A DNA stretch of 64,000 nucleotides, taken from NCBI RefSeq assembly GCF_001280565.1, contig NZ_LGRO01000001.1:2542001-2606000 (forward strand), in the 5' to 3' direction. The position numbers and the translations under genes are program-made. This document shows, one piece after another, positions 32,664 to 41,470 of this stretch (positions within the stretch are counted from its first letter, which is position 1; each line of letters begins with the position of its first letter). Source of the DNA: Sulfobacillus thermosulfidooxidans. GTDB taxonomy: Bacteria; Bacillota; Sulfobacillia; Sulfobacillales; Sulfobacillaceae. Below the pieces are notes generated by a model. The model saw nothing but the letters and a program-made list of their open reading frames with translations, had not been told where the DNA came from and ran no database searches.

Positions 32664-34157
32664 TTATCCTTGCCGTCTGATCACGGTTAATTTGTTTTGA
32701 CTCACGGCATTGGCGGCATCGAAAAACAATTTTTTAGCGCGCTGACCCGAGAGCTCTGCCCATTCTATCGCCGAGACTAAAGGTTTGAGCGACTCAAGTT
32801 TTTGCCATTCTTCCAAAAAATGACTTTCCGCTCCGCCGCTGCCAAAAATGAGACGACTGGGACCTAAAAGGCTAATAGTGCGTTGTAACAACTCTACAGA
32901 AAGCAAAGAAGTTTCTAAATATAATTGGGGATAGCGGCTGGCTAACATAACGACTTCGTCCCAAAAGGGTGACATTGTTCCTGCGTGTACCATGATGACG
33001 GGGACATCGGGAATTTTTTGTAGGAACTCATCCCAAAAAATGGGCGATTCCCATCTAAGCGGCATGGGACCAGGTCCGGTATGGATAACAACAGGCCGTT
33101 TAAATCGGGAAATCACGGGGGTAAGAGCCAATACTTCCGGATCATAGGGGAGATGATGATGAAGTGCTGGATAAAGGTAGGTTCCGGCAGCTCCCTGTTC
33201 GAGAAGAGACTCTAGTTCCCCACTCTGACCCGGGATGCCCGGAGCTAAAGCCAGCCAACGGGGATTGTCTTGGGCCACATGCAATAATTGCTGGCCAATA
33301 TGCGAAGGTTCATGGGTCATTAGAGCGCCCCAGTCCAGCAAAAGTTTTTTCTCGGCCTCCGGCTCAATGGCGCGTTTGGGGTGGCAGGCAAGGCCCGGGG
33401 GGGCGGAAGTGAGGGGAATATAATACGAAACATCGGTTACGCCTAGCTGGATTAAGGGAGCTTGGGGGTCCTCGGTTAATAATAAGGTGGGTTCTTCGCC
33501 CGCCATGCTGAGAAGGCGCCCTTTATGCGAAATCACCGCGCCACCAATATAATTTTGCCCCGCAAAACGCCCGAGTAATGGGGATACCATGACCGTGCCT
33601 TGAATATCCAAACTATGACGGATGGCTAATTCTTGTAGCTGGTTGCGCTCTGCAACATTGCGGGGACTTGTCGCCATCACCACCATATCGGGTTGATAAC
33701 TGCGAGCGTTATCCCATAAGTCGCCGTCTAAGGCGTCTAAACCGAGTAAAATCACGAGACGCCCAAAACGGGTATGAATGACGGAAATACCCGATCCTGG
33801 CTCAAACCAAGGCCGTTCTGTGGGGTGAAAGATTATTTTGGCTTGCGTGCCCACAATCGTTCCATCTTGTTCGATAACGAGCCCTTTTTGTTGTTTTTTC
33901 ACGGATTCGTTATCTAGAACCCTCAAACTGCCAGTGATGATCATGAGCCCAAGTTCACGAGCCATAAGACTTAAATTATTGGTAAATCGATTAGGAATGA
34001 CTTCTACAGGATTTAATCCAAGAAACCATTCTGGAAACACAACAATCTCTGCTCCCCGGCTCGCCGCCTGGCGAATGCATTCCACAGCCCGTGTCAGAGC
34101 CTTGTCCAACTCCCGCATATAAGCGATTTGGCAGATGGCGATGCGTGGAATAGACAT
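32664..34157 (-). CDS. Degenerate carbon-nitrogen hydrolase fused to a degenerate amidohydrolase-2 domain
   Basis: Residues 1-250 of this 497-residue protein have the nitrilase-superfamily fold: IAICQ start, Glu43 in VVFPEW and Lys107 in TQAKIIFHP. The nucleophile Cys is missing: VILLGLDAL has Gly139 where ICYD is expected. Residues about 255-490 resemble the TIM-barrel amidohydrolase-2 family (VVIHTGPG, VPVIMVHAGTM, RLIFGSGG). That half lacks the N-terminal HxH, and the usual FGSD aspartate is Gly. Both active sites thus look damaged, yet the frame is intact. Start 34157 follows AAGGGGGAA. An intact nitrilase gene lies just upstream on the same strand (55-base gap), probably in one operon. 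Confidence 0.75.
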   Translation of the reverse strand: MSIPRIAICQIAYMRELDKALTRAVECIRQAASRGAEIVVFPEWFLGLNPVEVIPNRFTNNLSLMARELGLMIITGSLRVLDNESVKKQQKGLVIEQDGTIVGTQAKIIFHPTERPWFEPGSGISVIHTRFGRLVILLGLDALDGDLWDNARSYQPDMVVMATSPRNVAERNQLQELAIRHSLDIQGTVMVSPLLGRFAGQNYIGGAVISHKGRLLSMAGEEPTLLLTEDPQAPLIQLGVTDVSYYIPLTSAPPGLACHPKRAIEPEAEKKLLLDWGALMTHEPSHIGQQLLHVAQDNPRWLALAPGIPGQSGELESLLEQGAAGTYLYPALHHHLPYDPEVLALTPVISRFKRPVVIHTGPGPMPLRWESPIFWDEFLQKIPDVPVIMVHAGTMSPFWDEVVMLASRYPQLYLETSLLSVELLQRTISLLGPSRLIFGSGGAESHFLEEWQKLESLKPLVSAIEWAELSGQRAKKLFFDAANAVSQNKLTVIRRQG

Positions 34158-34212
34158 GGATATTCCCCCTTGTACTAGGAATATCATACCTTAAAAGACA
34201 AATTTTGGCAAT

Positions 34213-35232
34213 TCAATCCTGCCAGCGAAAATGCACAATATCTTCGGAAGAGGGTTCGGGAGCCACGAAAGAACTTTGTGCCAGGATTTGGGCCCGCCCG
34301 TCCACCCGGCCATAGATGGCAGAGGGACCATCGAAATGGATGTCTAAAGCGCGAAAGAGCATTTGAGGATTGATAATCACAGAAATATTCTCGAAGGTTT
34401 CCAGCAGGCTAAAAGCCCCTTCCTTTGTCCATTGCTGTTGGCGAGTCATCTGGGGATTAAACGGCCAGGGTTCTGTCCACCACCAGGGGTTCGCCGAGGG
34501 TTGGGCAATAATGCGTACACCTTCTTGATCCATTAAGGGTAGGAGCGAGGTAAACTGGGGCTCTGAATTCGTATGGGGAATGCGGAAGCCGTCGTAACAA
34601 ATGGCTGTTGCACAGGGAATTCCTTCGATCAAAACCGGTTCAAGAGCTTCGGTTAAAGGTCCCGGGGAGAGATCTAATACATCTTCTTGAGTGGGAACTA
34701 AATTCACTTTGCGGGTGATATGAATCACCTCGCCTAAAGGATTGAGTGTCATGCTCAGATTAAATATGTTTTTGCTTGCCGGATGAAATCTTGCCGATTG
34801 CTCACCATAGGCATTCATGGGCAATAAGGCGCTGCCCGCGACAATATAGGTGTGGTACTGGCGGGCCAGCTCACGCATGGTCGTATGCCAAATCCGCCAA
34901 ACTTTGGGGGCATTCAAAAGAAAAAATGCCTGGCGTAATGACAGGGTTTGGTACCTGAACATGGTGCCCAATAAAGACGGCCACAGTTTTTGGCCTATGC
35001 GAGAAAAGGCTTGGGACATGGTCTTTGTTCCTTCGATGAGATGCAAGCTGTCTGCAAGCACTAAGAAAGTGGCTAAGTCTTCCGGAAAGACTACCAGTGC
35101 AGGAACATCATCCTGTCTAAATACAGAGACCTTCTGTAATAAAAGATCCATTTTGTGGTAAAATGTGCTTACATTGGCATAATCGCTGAGATCCATGTAA
35201 GGTTGCACGGCAAACATATCCAAAACAGGCAT
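34213..35232 (-). CDS. Carbon-nitrogen hydrolase (nitrilase superfamily), intact triad
   Basis: This 339-residue protein has all three catalytic residues of the nitrilase superfamily: Glu51 in VVFPEDLA, Lys175 in TRKVNLVPTQED and Cys212 in TAICYDGF. It should hydrolyse a nitrile or amide, or transfer acyl groups; substrate unknown. Insertions around residues 60-120 are longer than usual. Start 35232 follows AAGGAGAG; the longer frame to 35286 runs into the divergent kinase region. It is cotranscribed with the degenerate fusion gene and may act with it. Confidence 0.85.
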   Translation of the reverse strand: MPVLDMFAVQPYMDLSDYANVSTFYHKMDLLLQKVSVFRQDDVPALVVFPEDLATFLVLADSLHLIEGTKTMSQAFSRIGQKLWPSLLGTMFRYQTLSLRQAFFLLNAPKVWRIWHTTMRELARQYHTYIVAGSALLPMNAYGEQSARFHPASKNIFNLSMTLNPLGEVIHITRKVNLVPTQEDVLDLSPGPLTEALEPVLIEGIPCATAICYDGFRIPHTNSEPQFTSLLPLMDQEGVRIIAQPSANPWWWTEPWPFNPQMTRQQQWTKEGAFSLLETFENISVIINPQMLFRALDIHFDGPSAIYGRVDGRAQILAQSSFVAPEPSSEDIVHFRWQD

Positions 35233-35411
35233 AAAGCTCTCCTTAACGTTTACGGTTCTCAAAAGATAAAAGTGTGAGGAGTTCAAAGAACCCCGAATCG
35301 CAAACTGACGATGGATTTACTGTCATTATCATCAAAGGATGTGATACGTCAAGAGACTCATCTCGTGTCATCTCATCACCTCGTCACGGGTTCGCAATTA
35401 CACAAAGGAAG

Positions 35412-36290
35412 ATGGGATTAATCGTGAGTTCACAACAGCAGGTGGTCGAATCATTTTGGGGACTTTGTCGGCAGTTCTGTATTCCAATTAATTTTGTTAG
35501 ATGGGGAGAATGGACGCACGGTGAACATCAAGGACCAGGGTATGTCTACCGCGAAGAGACCAATGTAGGCCCTATCAGTTTTGGTTTTAGTGAACCAGTA
35601 AAAATCTCGTGGGTCCATTTGATGGCGGCGTTTTTGGCGCACATGGTGCATGACCACCAAGATGACCTGATTGTCGCAGCTGCCGTTCATGAAATTCGTA
35701 ATCCGCTTACGGTTTTGTCCGGATATCAAGAGCTGTTATCTCAAAAATATGCCGATCCGATGTGGGAAAAAATGGACGAACTGATGATGCGTATCGCCGA
35801 GCGTTTAGATGATATGTTAAGCGGCTATTCCCGAACCCCGCGCCTAGAAACATTTGATTTAACAGCATTGTGTCATGATGTAGGGGAAGAGTACAAAGTC
35901 TTTCTTAGCCGGCGAGAAATTTCTCTTACGATTCATGGGGAACCTTGTGAAATTCATGGTGATCAAAAACAAATTCGCCAGGTCATCCGTAACCTGCTTC
36001 ATAATGCTGCCGATGCCATTCTCTGTGGAGGAGACATTGCTATCAGGGTGGATAGCAGGGACGATCACGCAATTTTACGTGTCAGTGATAATGGCGCCGG
36101 AATTCATGAGACAATTCGTCCTTTTTTATTTCGACCGTATTATACATCAAAAATCGACGGTCATGGACTCGGATTAGTCATTTGCCAGCGGATTGTTGAG
36201 CAACATCATGGTACTATTAATATTGTCGATCTATCGCCGGGGACGGCGTTTGTGGTGTCATTACCCAAAACTCAGAAGAATAACAGGTAA
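35412..36290 (+). CDS. Histidine kinase without a recognisable sensor domain
   Basis: This is an about 292-residue soluble kinase. Its N-terminal 85 residues match no named sensor domain. HisKA follows with VHEIRNPLTVLSGYQELL (phospho-acceptor His), then the HATPase domain with NLLHNAADAI (N box), VSDNGAGIHE (G1), the F box and GHGLGLVICQRIVEQHHG (G2). The arrangement resembles B. subtilis KinB/KinC-type or ResE-type output halves. The start is uncertain: ATG 35412 next to AAAGGAAG, or GTG 35424. It is followed by a second kinase and a lone receiver. Confidence 0.88.
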   Translation: MGLIVSSQQQVVESFWGLCRQFCIPINFVRWGEWTHGEHQGPGYVYREETNVGPISFGFSEPVKISWVHLMAAFLAHMVHDHQDDLIVAAAVHEIRNPLTVLSGYQELLSQKYADPMWEKMDELMMRIAERLDDMLSGYSRTPRLETFDLTALCHDVGEEYKVFLSRREISLTIHGEPCEIHGDQKQIRQVIRNLLHNAADAILCGGDIAIRVDSRDDHAILRVSDNGAGIHETIRPFLFRPYYTSKIDGHGLGLVICQRIVEQHHGTINIVDLSPGTAFVVSLPKTQKNNR

Positions 36291-36367
36291 CAATCTGTGG
36301 CTTCATCATCGTCGGAATATTTACGATGAGAAGATCTGCTGGGTGTCGAGATTTGAAGGAGGATGTT

Positions 36368-37981
36368 ATGAAATGCTCCCCTTCGAAGGCATCGTTGGGC
36401 GACGACGCCTTCGATTTTATTGCCCGTCTGCAACAGTTTCTCGTAACACAGGTTGATCATGTGCATCTTAAAGATCAAACCGCCCAGTGGATATTAAACG
36501 AAGTGTTTCATATCTATCCCGTTGCCGGGTTATCGTTATGGCTCAACAATGATGAGACCAAGTCGTGGACTTTGGCTGCCTCCGTAGGCTTAGATGCTGC
36601 CGTCCATAAACAACTGTTTCAAGCTCCGGAGGCTTATGAGCATTTAAATCAAGTCCGGACGACAGGGAACCCCGTCATCTTAGATCATTTAGCCGAGCAT
36701 TCCTATGCGCCATTTCGTCAGTGGTGTAAAGAAACGGGAATTGAGAGGACGGCCAGTTTTCCCTTATTTGGCGTTCCCACCTGTTTATTGGGCGTATTGA
36801 CTGTCATGTGGATTGATCCGCCGCCCATGGATCAAGTGATTCTCGAACGGTGGGAAAATGTGGCTCGGACCTTGGCTTTGGCCTGGCAGTGGACGGAATT
36901 ATGGCAAAGCAATTCGCTGCGGCAAGTGGTGGCGCGAACGGTCACGTCGATGACCCAGTCTGCGTATGCGTATGTTTATGAAGACCGTCTTGAATTTTGT
37001 AACCAGCAATTTTTAGAACTCTTTCACCTCGATCCACCTCTTAGGGACCGCTCGGTTAAACAATTAGTTCAGTACATGCAGAAAATCTTTCTCGATGAAG
37101 ACAAAGTTGAGCAAGTTATGCAGCAGCTTCACGATTCCCCACAAGATAATTTCGAGGCGATCCTTGAATTAAAAGGGGTACCGACACGGTATTTGCGGTG
37201 GATGTCACGATCGGTTCATTTAAGGGGGGTGTATCAAGGCCGCATTTGCGTTTTTAATGACGTGACCTCGCAGATTTTGTCCGAGCAATATCACGAATCT
37301 TTTTTATCGCTTGTGGCCCATGAATTTCGCACTCCCGTGACGATTATTCAGGGATTGGCGGAATTAATGGAGTCGACGCCCCTGCCCGAAAATTTGGAGT
37401 CATGGAACAAACATATCCATTTGATTTGGCGTGAGGCGCTGCGCTTATCCCGTCTCATTCGGGAAATCTGGGGAGCGAGTGAAGCCAGGAAAAGAGGCTG
37501 GGACCATTTTTCGGAATCGCTTGATTTTGTCAAAGTGGTGGAATCGGAAATGGCAACGGCCAAAAAATTATGGCCCGACTGTCACTGGGACTATGTTGGT
37601 CCGGTGAGTGTACCGGTGCGGATGAACTATGAAATCCTCATGACCATTTTACAAGCCCTTATCGGCAATGCAGGAAGGTTTTCGCCGCCATTTTCTCAGG
37701 TCACAGTGGAAGTCGAGAACAATGATCAGTCAGTGACATTACGGGTTATGGATAGGGGGCCAGGGGTTGATGAGGCCATCGCCGAAGAATTATTTATCCG
37801 GGTGCCTGATCCCGCCCACCGTTCAGGTTCTGGAGGCATGGGATTAGGACTTTATGTGAGTGCGACGTTTGTGAAAATGATGGGAGGGGACATTCACTAT
37901 CAGCCCCGGTGTGGGGGTGGTTCGATTTTTACGGTGAGACTCCCCCGGGAAGCCCCCGCGATAAGGCGTCTAGCACCGTAA
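36368..37981 (+). CDS. GAF/PAS-containing histidine kinase
   Basis: This 537-residue cytoplasmic kinase has a GAF-like domain at about residues 30-180 (AGLSLWLNNDETKSWTLAAS...LFGVPTCLLGVLTVMW) and a PAS-like domain at about 190-305 (AYAYVYEDRLEFCNQQFLELF). HisKA follows (LVAHEFRTPVTIIQGLAELM) and then HATPase (IGNAGRFSPP, VMDRGPGVDEA, GGMGLGLYVSATFVKMMGG). AAGGAGG lies before ATG 36368. Its last 53 bases overlap the converging receiver gene, the obvious partner candidate. Signal unknown. Confidence 0.9.
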   Translation: MKCSPSKASLGDDAFDFIARLQQFLVTQVDHVHLKDQTAQWILNEVFHIYPVAGLSLWLNNDETKSWTLAASVGLDAAVHKQLFQAPEAYEHLNQVRTTGNPVILDHLAEHSYAPFRQWCKETGIERTASFPLFGVPTCLLGVLTVMWIDPPPMDQVILERWENVARTLALAWQWTELWQSNSLRQVVARTVTSMTQSAYAYVYEDRLEFCNQQFLELFHLDPPLRDRSVKQLVQYMQKIFLDEDKVEQVMQQLHDSPQDNFEAILELKGVPTRYLRWMSRSVHLRGVYQGRICVFNDVTSQILSEQYHESFLSLVAHEFRTPVTIIQGLAELMESTPLPENLESWNKHIHLIWREALRLSRLIREIWGASEARKRGWDHFSESLDFVKVVESEMATAKKLWPDCHWDYVGPVSVPVRMNYEILMTILQALIGNAGRFSPPFSQVTVEVENNDQSVTLRVMDRGPGVDEAIAEELFIRVPDPAHRSGSGGMGLGLYVSATFVKMMGGDIHYQPRCGGGSIFTVRLPREAPAIRRLAP

Positions 37982-38318
37982 TCCGTAATTTATCTAATTT
38001 AAACGGTTTGGCCAAAGTCCCCACCACTAACGAATGCTTATGCGCGATATGTTCAAGTTCGGAGGAGGCCGAGACTAAAATGACAGCAGTAGGTCTCAGC
38101 TCTTGAGCTTGGTGCAACCATTCGCTCCCGTCCATGTCGGGCAACCGGTAGTCTAATAAGACGAGTTCGGGGTGATATTGCGTCAAAAGTTCTAAACCTT
38201 GTGATCCACTGGATGCTTCGAGGATGGTTAAAGGATCCGCACCAGGATTTTGACTGAGGATAGTTTTGGCAATGTAGCGTATCCCTGATTCATCATCGAT
38301 AATAAGAATAGTCGCCAT
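37929..38318 (-). CDS. Stand-alone response regulator receiver domain
   Basis: This 129-residue protein has a complete receiver domain: Asp8/Asp9 acid pocket, Asp56 phosphorylation site (LLDYRLPDMDG), Ser83 region (LVSAS) and Lys104 (AKPF). No output domain, so it may act by protein contact or as a phosphate relay, as Spo0F and CheY do. It is transcribed toward the kinase gene at 36368 and overlaps its 3' end by 53 bases, so antisense interference is possible. Confidence 0.9.
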   Translation of the reverse strand: MATILIIDDESGIRYIAKTILSQNPGADPLTILEASSGSQGLELLTQYHPELVLLDYRLPDMDGSEWLHQAQELRPTAVILVSASSELEHIAHKHSLVVGTLAKPFKLDKLRITVLDALSRGLPGGVSP

Positions 38319-38620
38319 GCGGTAGACCTTTCTTCAGAAATTTGTGCCCATTCATTATCGCCAGACTCACCAGGGATTGCAAGACTTCCCGGATGCGATT
38401 TCTTCAAGTGTTATATAATGCCTGTAGAAATAACGGATGGCATTGAACTTTTTACGAAAATGGTCTGAAATGAAAATGCATTGAGGCGGATATCGTCGGT
38501 AGAATCCTGATCGTAGGTAGCAGAAGGGAAATGCTTTCGGTAGGGATATTCAATATCGGCAGTGTGTGGGAAGTTCACGAATTAAAAATACATGACTAAC
38601 TTCGGAGAAGAGGGGAAATT
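38319..38620. other. Intergenic region before the membrane protein at 38621
   Basis: About 300 bases without a supported gene; it carries the receiver gene promoter (leftward) and that of the membrane protein (rightward). AGAAGAGGGGAA near 38605 is the ribosome site of the latter. Confidence 0.45.
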
Positions 38621-39460
38621 TTGTCAGCCACGAATATTCTGCGCCATGCTTGGCGACACCTCTTACGCAAACCGGGCAATTTGGTGTTGTCTTTTTGGTA
38701 CCTGTTTATTTTGTTCTTTTTTCAGTTATTTGCTATGCGTGGACTGGGCAGTGGCTTTCAGAACTGGCTGAAAGCCCTTAACCCGAGCAAAATGACCATG
38801 ACGAATTTGCCCCCGTTACCTCATGGGGTGGCGTTAAAACTGGCACTCACCTATCTGACGATGATCTTAATTGTTTTCCCGTTTGTGATTGGTGCCCTCT
38901 ATGGAGGAGTCGCGGATAGTCTTAAGACTGCAAATAACCAGGTGGGCCTGTTTGCCTTTTTCCGTTATGGATCCCGGCTGTTCTGGGAAAGTATGGGTCT
39001 TTTTGTGGGGATTGTTGTAGGGACGACCATTATGCTGGGCGTGGGTATTGCCATTAATCTTTTGTTTACGCTCTTAGGTGGCCATTCCCAAGTCCTCGGC
39101 GTGATAACGAGCGTGGTGGCCGCTATCATTACCTTGACAATCATGTTCTTATGGTTTGCGGTGGTGCTATTTTGGCTCGGCGCTGTCTATTTCGGGGGAG
39201 AGCGGATTTGGCCGGCTTTTACCGAGGCCTTACAGTGGGTATGGCACCATAAAGCCGAAAGCTTGCGCCTTTTGTTGTTAACCGCCGTCATTGTTTTGGT
39301 GGCGACCATATTTTTCTCGTTGTTTAGTTTAGTCCCGATTATCGGTCAATTTTTTGCGATTATGCTCTATGCAGGGGTTCTCACTCTTATCGCGATTGAA
39401 GCGAACGTTTTTTACCGGGAAGCAACTCGGCACGACATGCCGCCCATTTATCGAATCTAA
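38621..39460 (+). CDS. Six-helix integral membrane protein
   Basis: This 279-residue protein has about six membrane helices in a pattern like membrane-spanning glycerophosphoryl or DUF975-type proteins: an N-terminal amphipathic segment (ATNILRHAWRHLLRKPGN), then helices separated by short loops and a conserved-looking TEALQWVWHHKAESLRLLLL before the fifth. TTG start after AAGAGGGGAA. The function is unknown. A terminator-like hairpin follows. Confidence 0.65.
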   Translation: MSATNILRHAWRHLLRKPGNLVLSFWYLFILFFFQLFAMRGLGSGFQNWLKALNPSKMTMTNLPPLPHGVALKLALTYLTMILIVFPFVIGALYGGVADSLKTANNQVGLFAFFRYGSRLFWESMGLFVGIVVGTTIMLGVGIAINLLFTLLGGHSQVLGVITSVVAAIITLTIMFLWFAVVLFWLGAVYFGGERIWPAFTEALQWVWHHKAESLRLLLLTAVIVLVATIFFSLFSLVPIIGQFFAIMLYAGVLTLIAIEANVFYREATRHDMPPIYRI

Positions 39461-39505
39461 AACGCTTGTCTGATCACCGGTGATAGCCGTATCACAAGAT
39501 AAAAG

Positions 39506-39550
39506 GCGCGCCAGAGCATAGGATTTCCTATGCCAAGGGCGTCTTTTTTG
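39506..39550 (+). terminator. Terminator-like hairpin after the six-helix membrane gene
   Basis: GCATAGGA and TCCTATGC form a tight stem near 39515-39532, inside weaker GGCG/CGTC flanks, and the T run TTTTTT follows at about 39543. The stem is interrupted but the order suits a terminator. Confidence 0.6.
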
Positions 39551-39676
39551 ATGGGCCTACCGATATGGATGGAACGATCGGCACCGAATGCAAGTTTTCA
39601 TGAATATATCATAAAAACGTGTTATGTTAATGGCAGGGAAAATTCATGGCACAAAAATGGTTAGGAGATAGGGACA

Positions 39677-41365
39677 ATGCCTTATTCACTATTAAATTAC
39701 ATTAATCCCGTGACGATTCACACATTCTATGTAAGTTTATTTCAAGCTACGGGCGTTATTTTGTTGCTGGTACTTTTGGGCGTAGGCATAAGGCATATGG
39801 TGCGTAAAAACCCTAACAACCTGGGATCAGAGACAGAGAATGCAGCGGTGAAAGACTCTCCACAATATCCGAGGGGTTACAATATTTTATGGTGGGGATT
39901 AGGGATTTTATGGTTGATTGATGGACTGTTACAAGCCCAGCCGCCGATGGCAACCAGTATGTTTGTGGATATGGACGTAGCCACAAATGTTACGGGACAA
40001 CCTCATTGGCTGTTAGTTCTCTTAGGGGCAGGAATTCAGGCATGGACAGACCATCAAATTGCCTCAGCAGTCTTTGCCGTGTTAATCCAGATGTTCATTG
40101 GAGTGGGCATTTTATTGGGATATCGCCGCCCACTTGGACGGATTGCGCTCTATGTCTCCCTGTTATGGAGTATTCCTGTATGGATTTATGGGGAAGGACT
40201 GGGCAACTTATTTGCCTCAGGCGCCTCGTGGTTAACGGGAACGCCTGGTGCCGTCATCTTTTATATTACCGGTGCGATTTGGTTATTGCTGCCTCCTAAA
40301 TATTGGACATCAGGAAAAATAGCGGAGTGGACCCGCTATCTGATGGCAGGCATCTGGCTGTTATTAGCGTTCTTTCAGGCGCTTCCTGGTTCAGGATATT
40401 GGTCTTCGCAAGGACTTTATAACGTATTCCGTTATAATACGCTGATGCCTCAGCCCGCAATATTGCTCGATCCCATTACCTGGGCGATGCACCAGTCTTC
40501 TCTTCACCCGGTCTTGTTTAATAGCATAATTGTTGCCGTTATGGCCTATTTAGGCGTGATGATGCTGATTAAACGCACTGGCAAACTATTTTGGACCGTA
40601 ACGGTTTTATGGATCTTTGCGAGCTGGTGGTTAGGCCAAGATTTTGGTATTGTTGGCGGCGTCGGAACCGATCCTCAAGCGGCTCCTTTAGCTCTGCTGA
40701 TGATGGTGGGCGGTTGGTGGTATGCCAGAAAGGTCGAGAGCAACCGGCCCCAAACCGTTAAACCGTTAGTAGCGCGTTCTATGGTCAAGAAATTGGGTTG
40801 GGTATCCACCAGCGTTATCACGGCCGTGTTTCTCCTCTTTGGTTTTGCTATTCCGCAAGTGGTAGTGGCGCAAGGAGACAAACCGGCTCCAACCCCTCAT
40901 TATCGCCAAGCTGCCAGTCCAACAACTTTTAACCCGCATCAGTGGATGCAATTTAATACCCAGGCCAAAACTGTCCATTTATTATTAGAAGCCTCCGTTA
41001 ACCGTTTCGGATCTTTGGCATTTGATGGTTATGCTAATGGTTTTATGACGATTACCATCCCCAAAGGATGGACGGTTGATGCCACCTTTATTAATGAACA
41101 AGTTCTCTTAAAGAACAGTGCGATGATTGTTCCCTTTGCCCAGCTCCAACAAGGAGGACCATTTACCCCGGCATTCCAAGGAGCAACAAGCCCCAATCCG
41201 ATCACAGGGGCCAATCATGGGGTGGTTCAACATTTTCATTTTGTGGCCAGTCAAGACGGCAAATATGCCGTTGTCAGCGCTGTTCCTGACGGTCAATCAG
41301 ATTCTGGCATGTGGGCATATTTCCTGGTAGAAAATGTGTCAAAACCGAAAATTACTGTGAAGTAG
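39677..41365 (+). CDS. Polytopic membrane protein with a C-terminal sulfocyanin-like domain
   Basis: This 562-residue protein has about ten membrane helices in two repeated halves (WLIDGLLQAQPPMATSMF...VWIYGEGLGNLFASGASWLTG; LLLAFFQALPGSGYWSS...WWLGQDFG). This part resembles an uncharacterised actinobacterial membrane family. Residues about 420-562 form an external domain like sulfocyanin: QWMQFNTQAKTVHLLLEA, FDGYANGFMTITIPKGWTVDATFIN and SAVPDGQSDSGMW. Sulfocyanins have a copper His after FIN-N and a C-x-VPGH block; here these positions lack His and Cys, so copper binding is doubtful. The gene ends in a strong terminator. Role may be in the outer electron-transfer chain or copper handling. 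Confidence 0.75.
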   Translation: MPYSLLNYINPVTIHTFYVSLFQATGVILLLVLLGVGIRHMVRKNPNNLGSETENAAVKDSPQYPRGYNILWWGLGILWLIDGLLQAQPPMATSMFVDMDVATNVTGQPHWLLVLLGAGIQAWTDHQIASAVFAVLIQMFIGVGILLGYRRPLGRIALYVSLLWSIPVWIYGEGLGNLFASGASWLTGTPGAVIFYITGAIWLLLPPKYWTSGKIAEWTRYLMAGIWLLLAFFQALPGSGYWSSQGLYNVFRYNTLMPQPAILLDPITWAMHQSSLHPVLFNSIIVAVMAYLGVMMLIKRTGKLFWTVTVLWIFASWWLGQDFGIVGGVGTDPQAAPLALLMMVGGWWYARKVESNRPQTVKPLVARSMVKKLGWVSTSVITAVFLLFGFAIPQVVVAQGDKPAPTPHYRQAASPTTFNPHQWMQFNTQAKTVHLLLEASVNRFGSLAFDGYANGFMTITIPKGWTVDATFINEQVLLKNSAMIVPFAQLQQGGPFTPAFQGATSPNPITGANHGVVQHFHFVASQDGKYAVVSAVPDGQSDSGMWAYFLVENVSKPKITVK

Positions 41366-41403
41366 CGATCGGCCCCCTTCACTTCATTCCCCTTGATTGT
41401 TAT

Positions 41404-41438
41404 AAAAGCGCCCGAGGCACGGTATAGGGCGCTTTTTT
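41404..41438 (+). terminator. Rho-independent terminator
   Basis: AAAAGCGCCC (41404-41413) pairs with GGGCGCTTTT (41427-41436), followed by two more T. It lies 38 bases after the sulfocyanin-like membrane gene. Confidence 0.92.
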
Positions 41439-41470
41439 GTGGGGAACAGTGAATCCGGGAGGGAATGACA

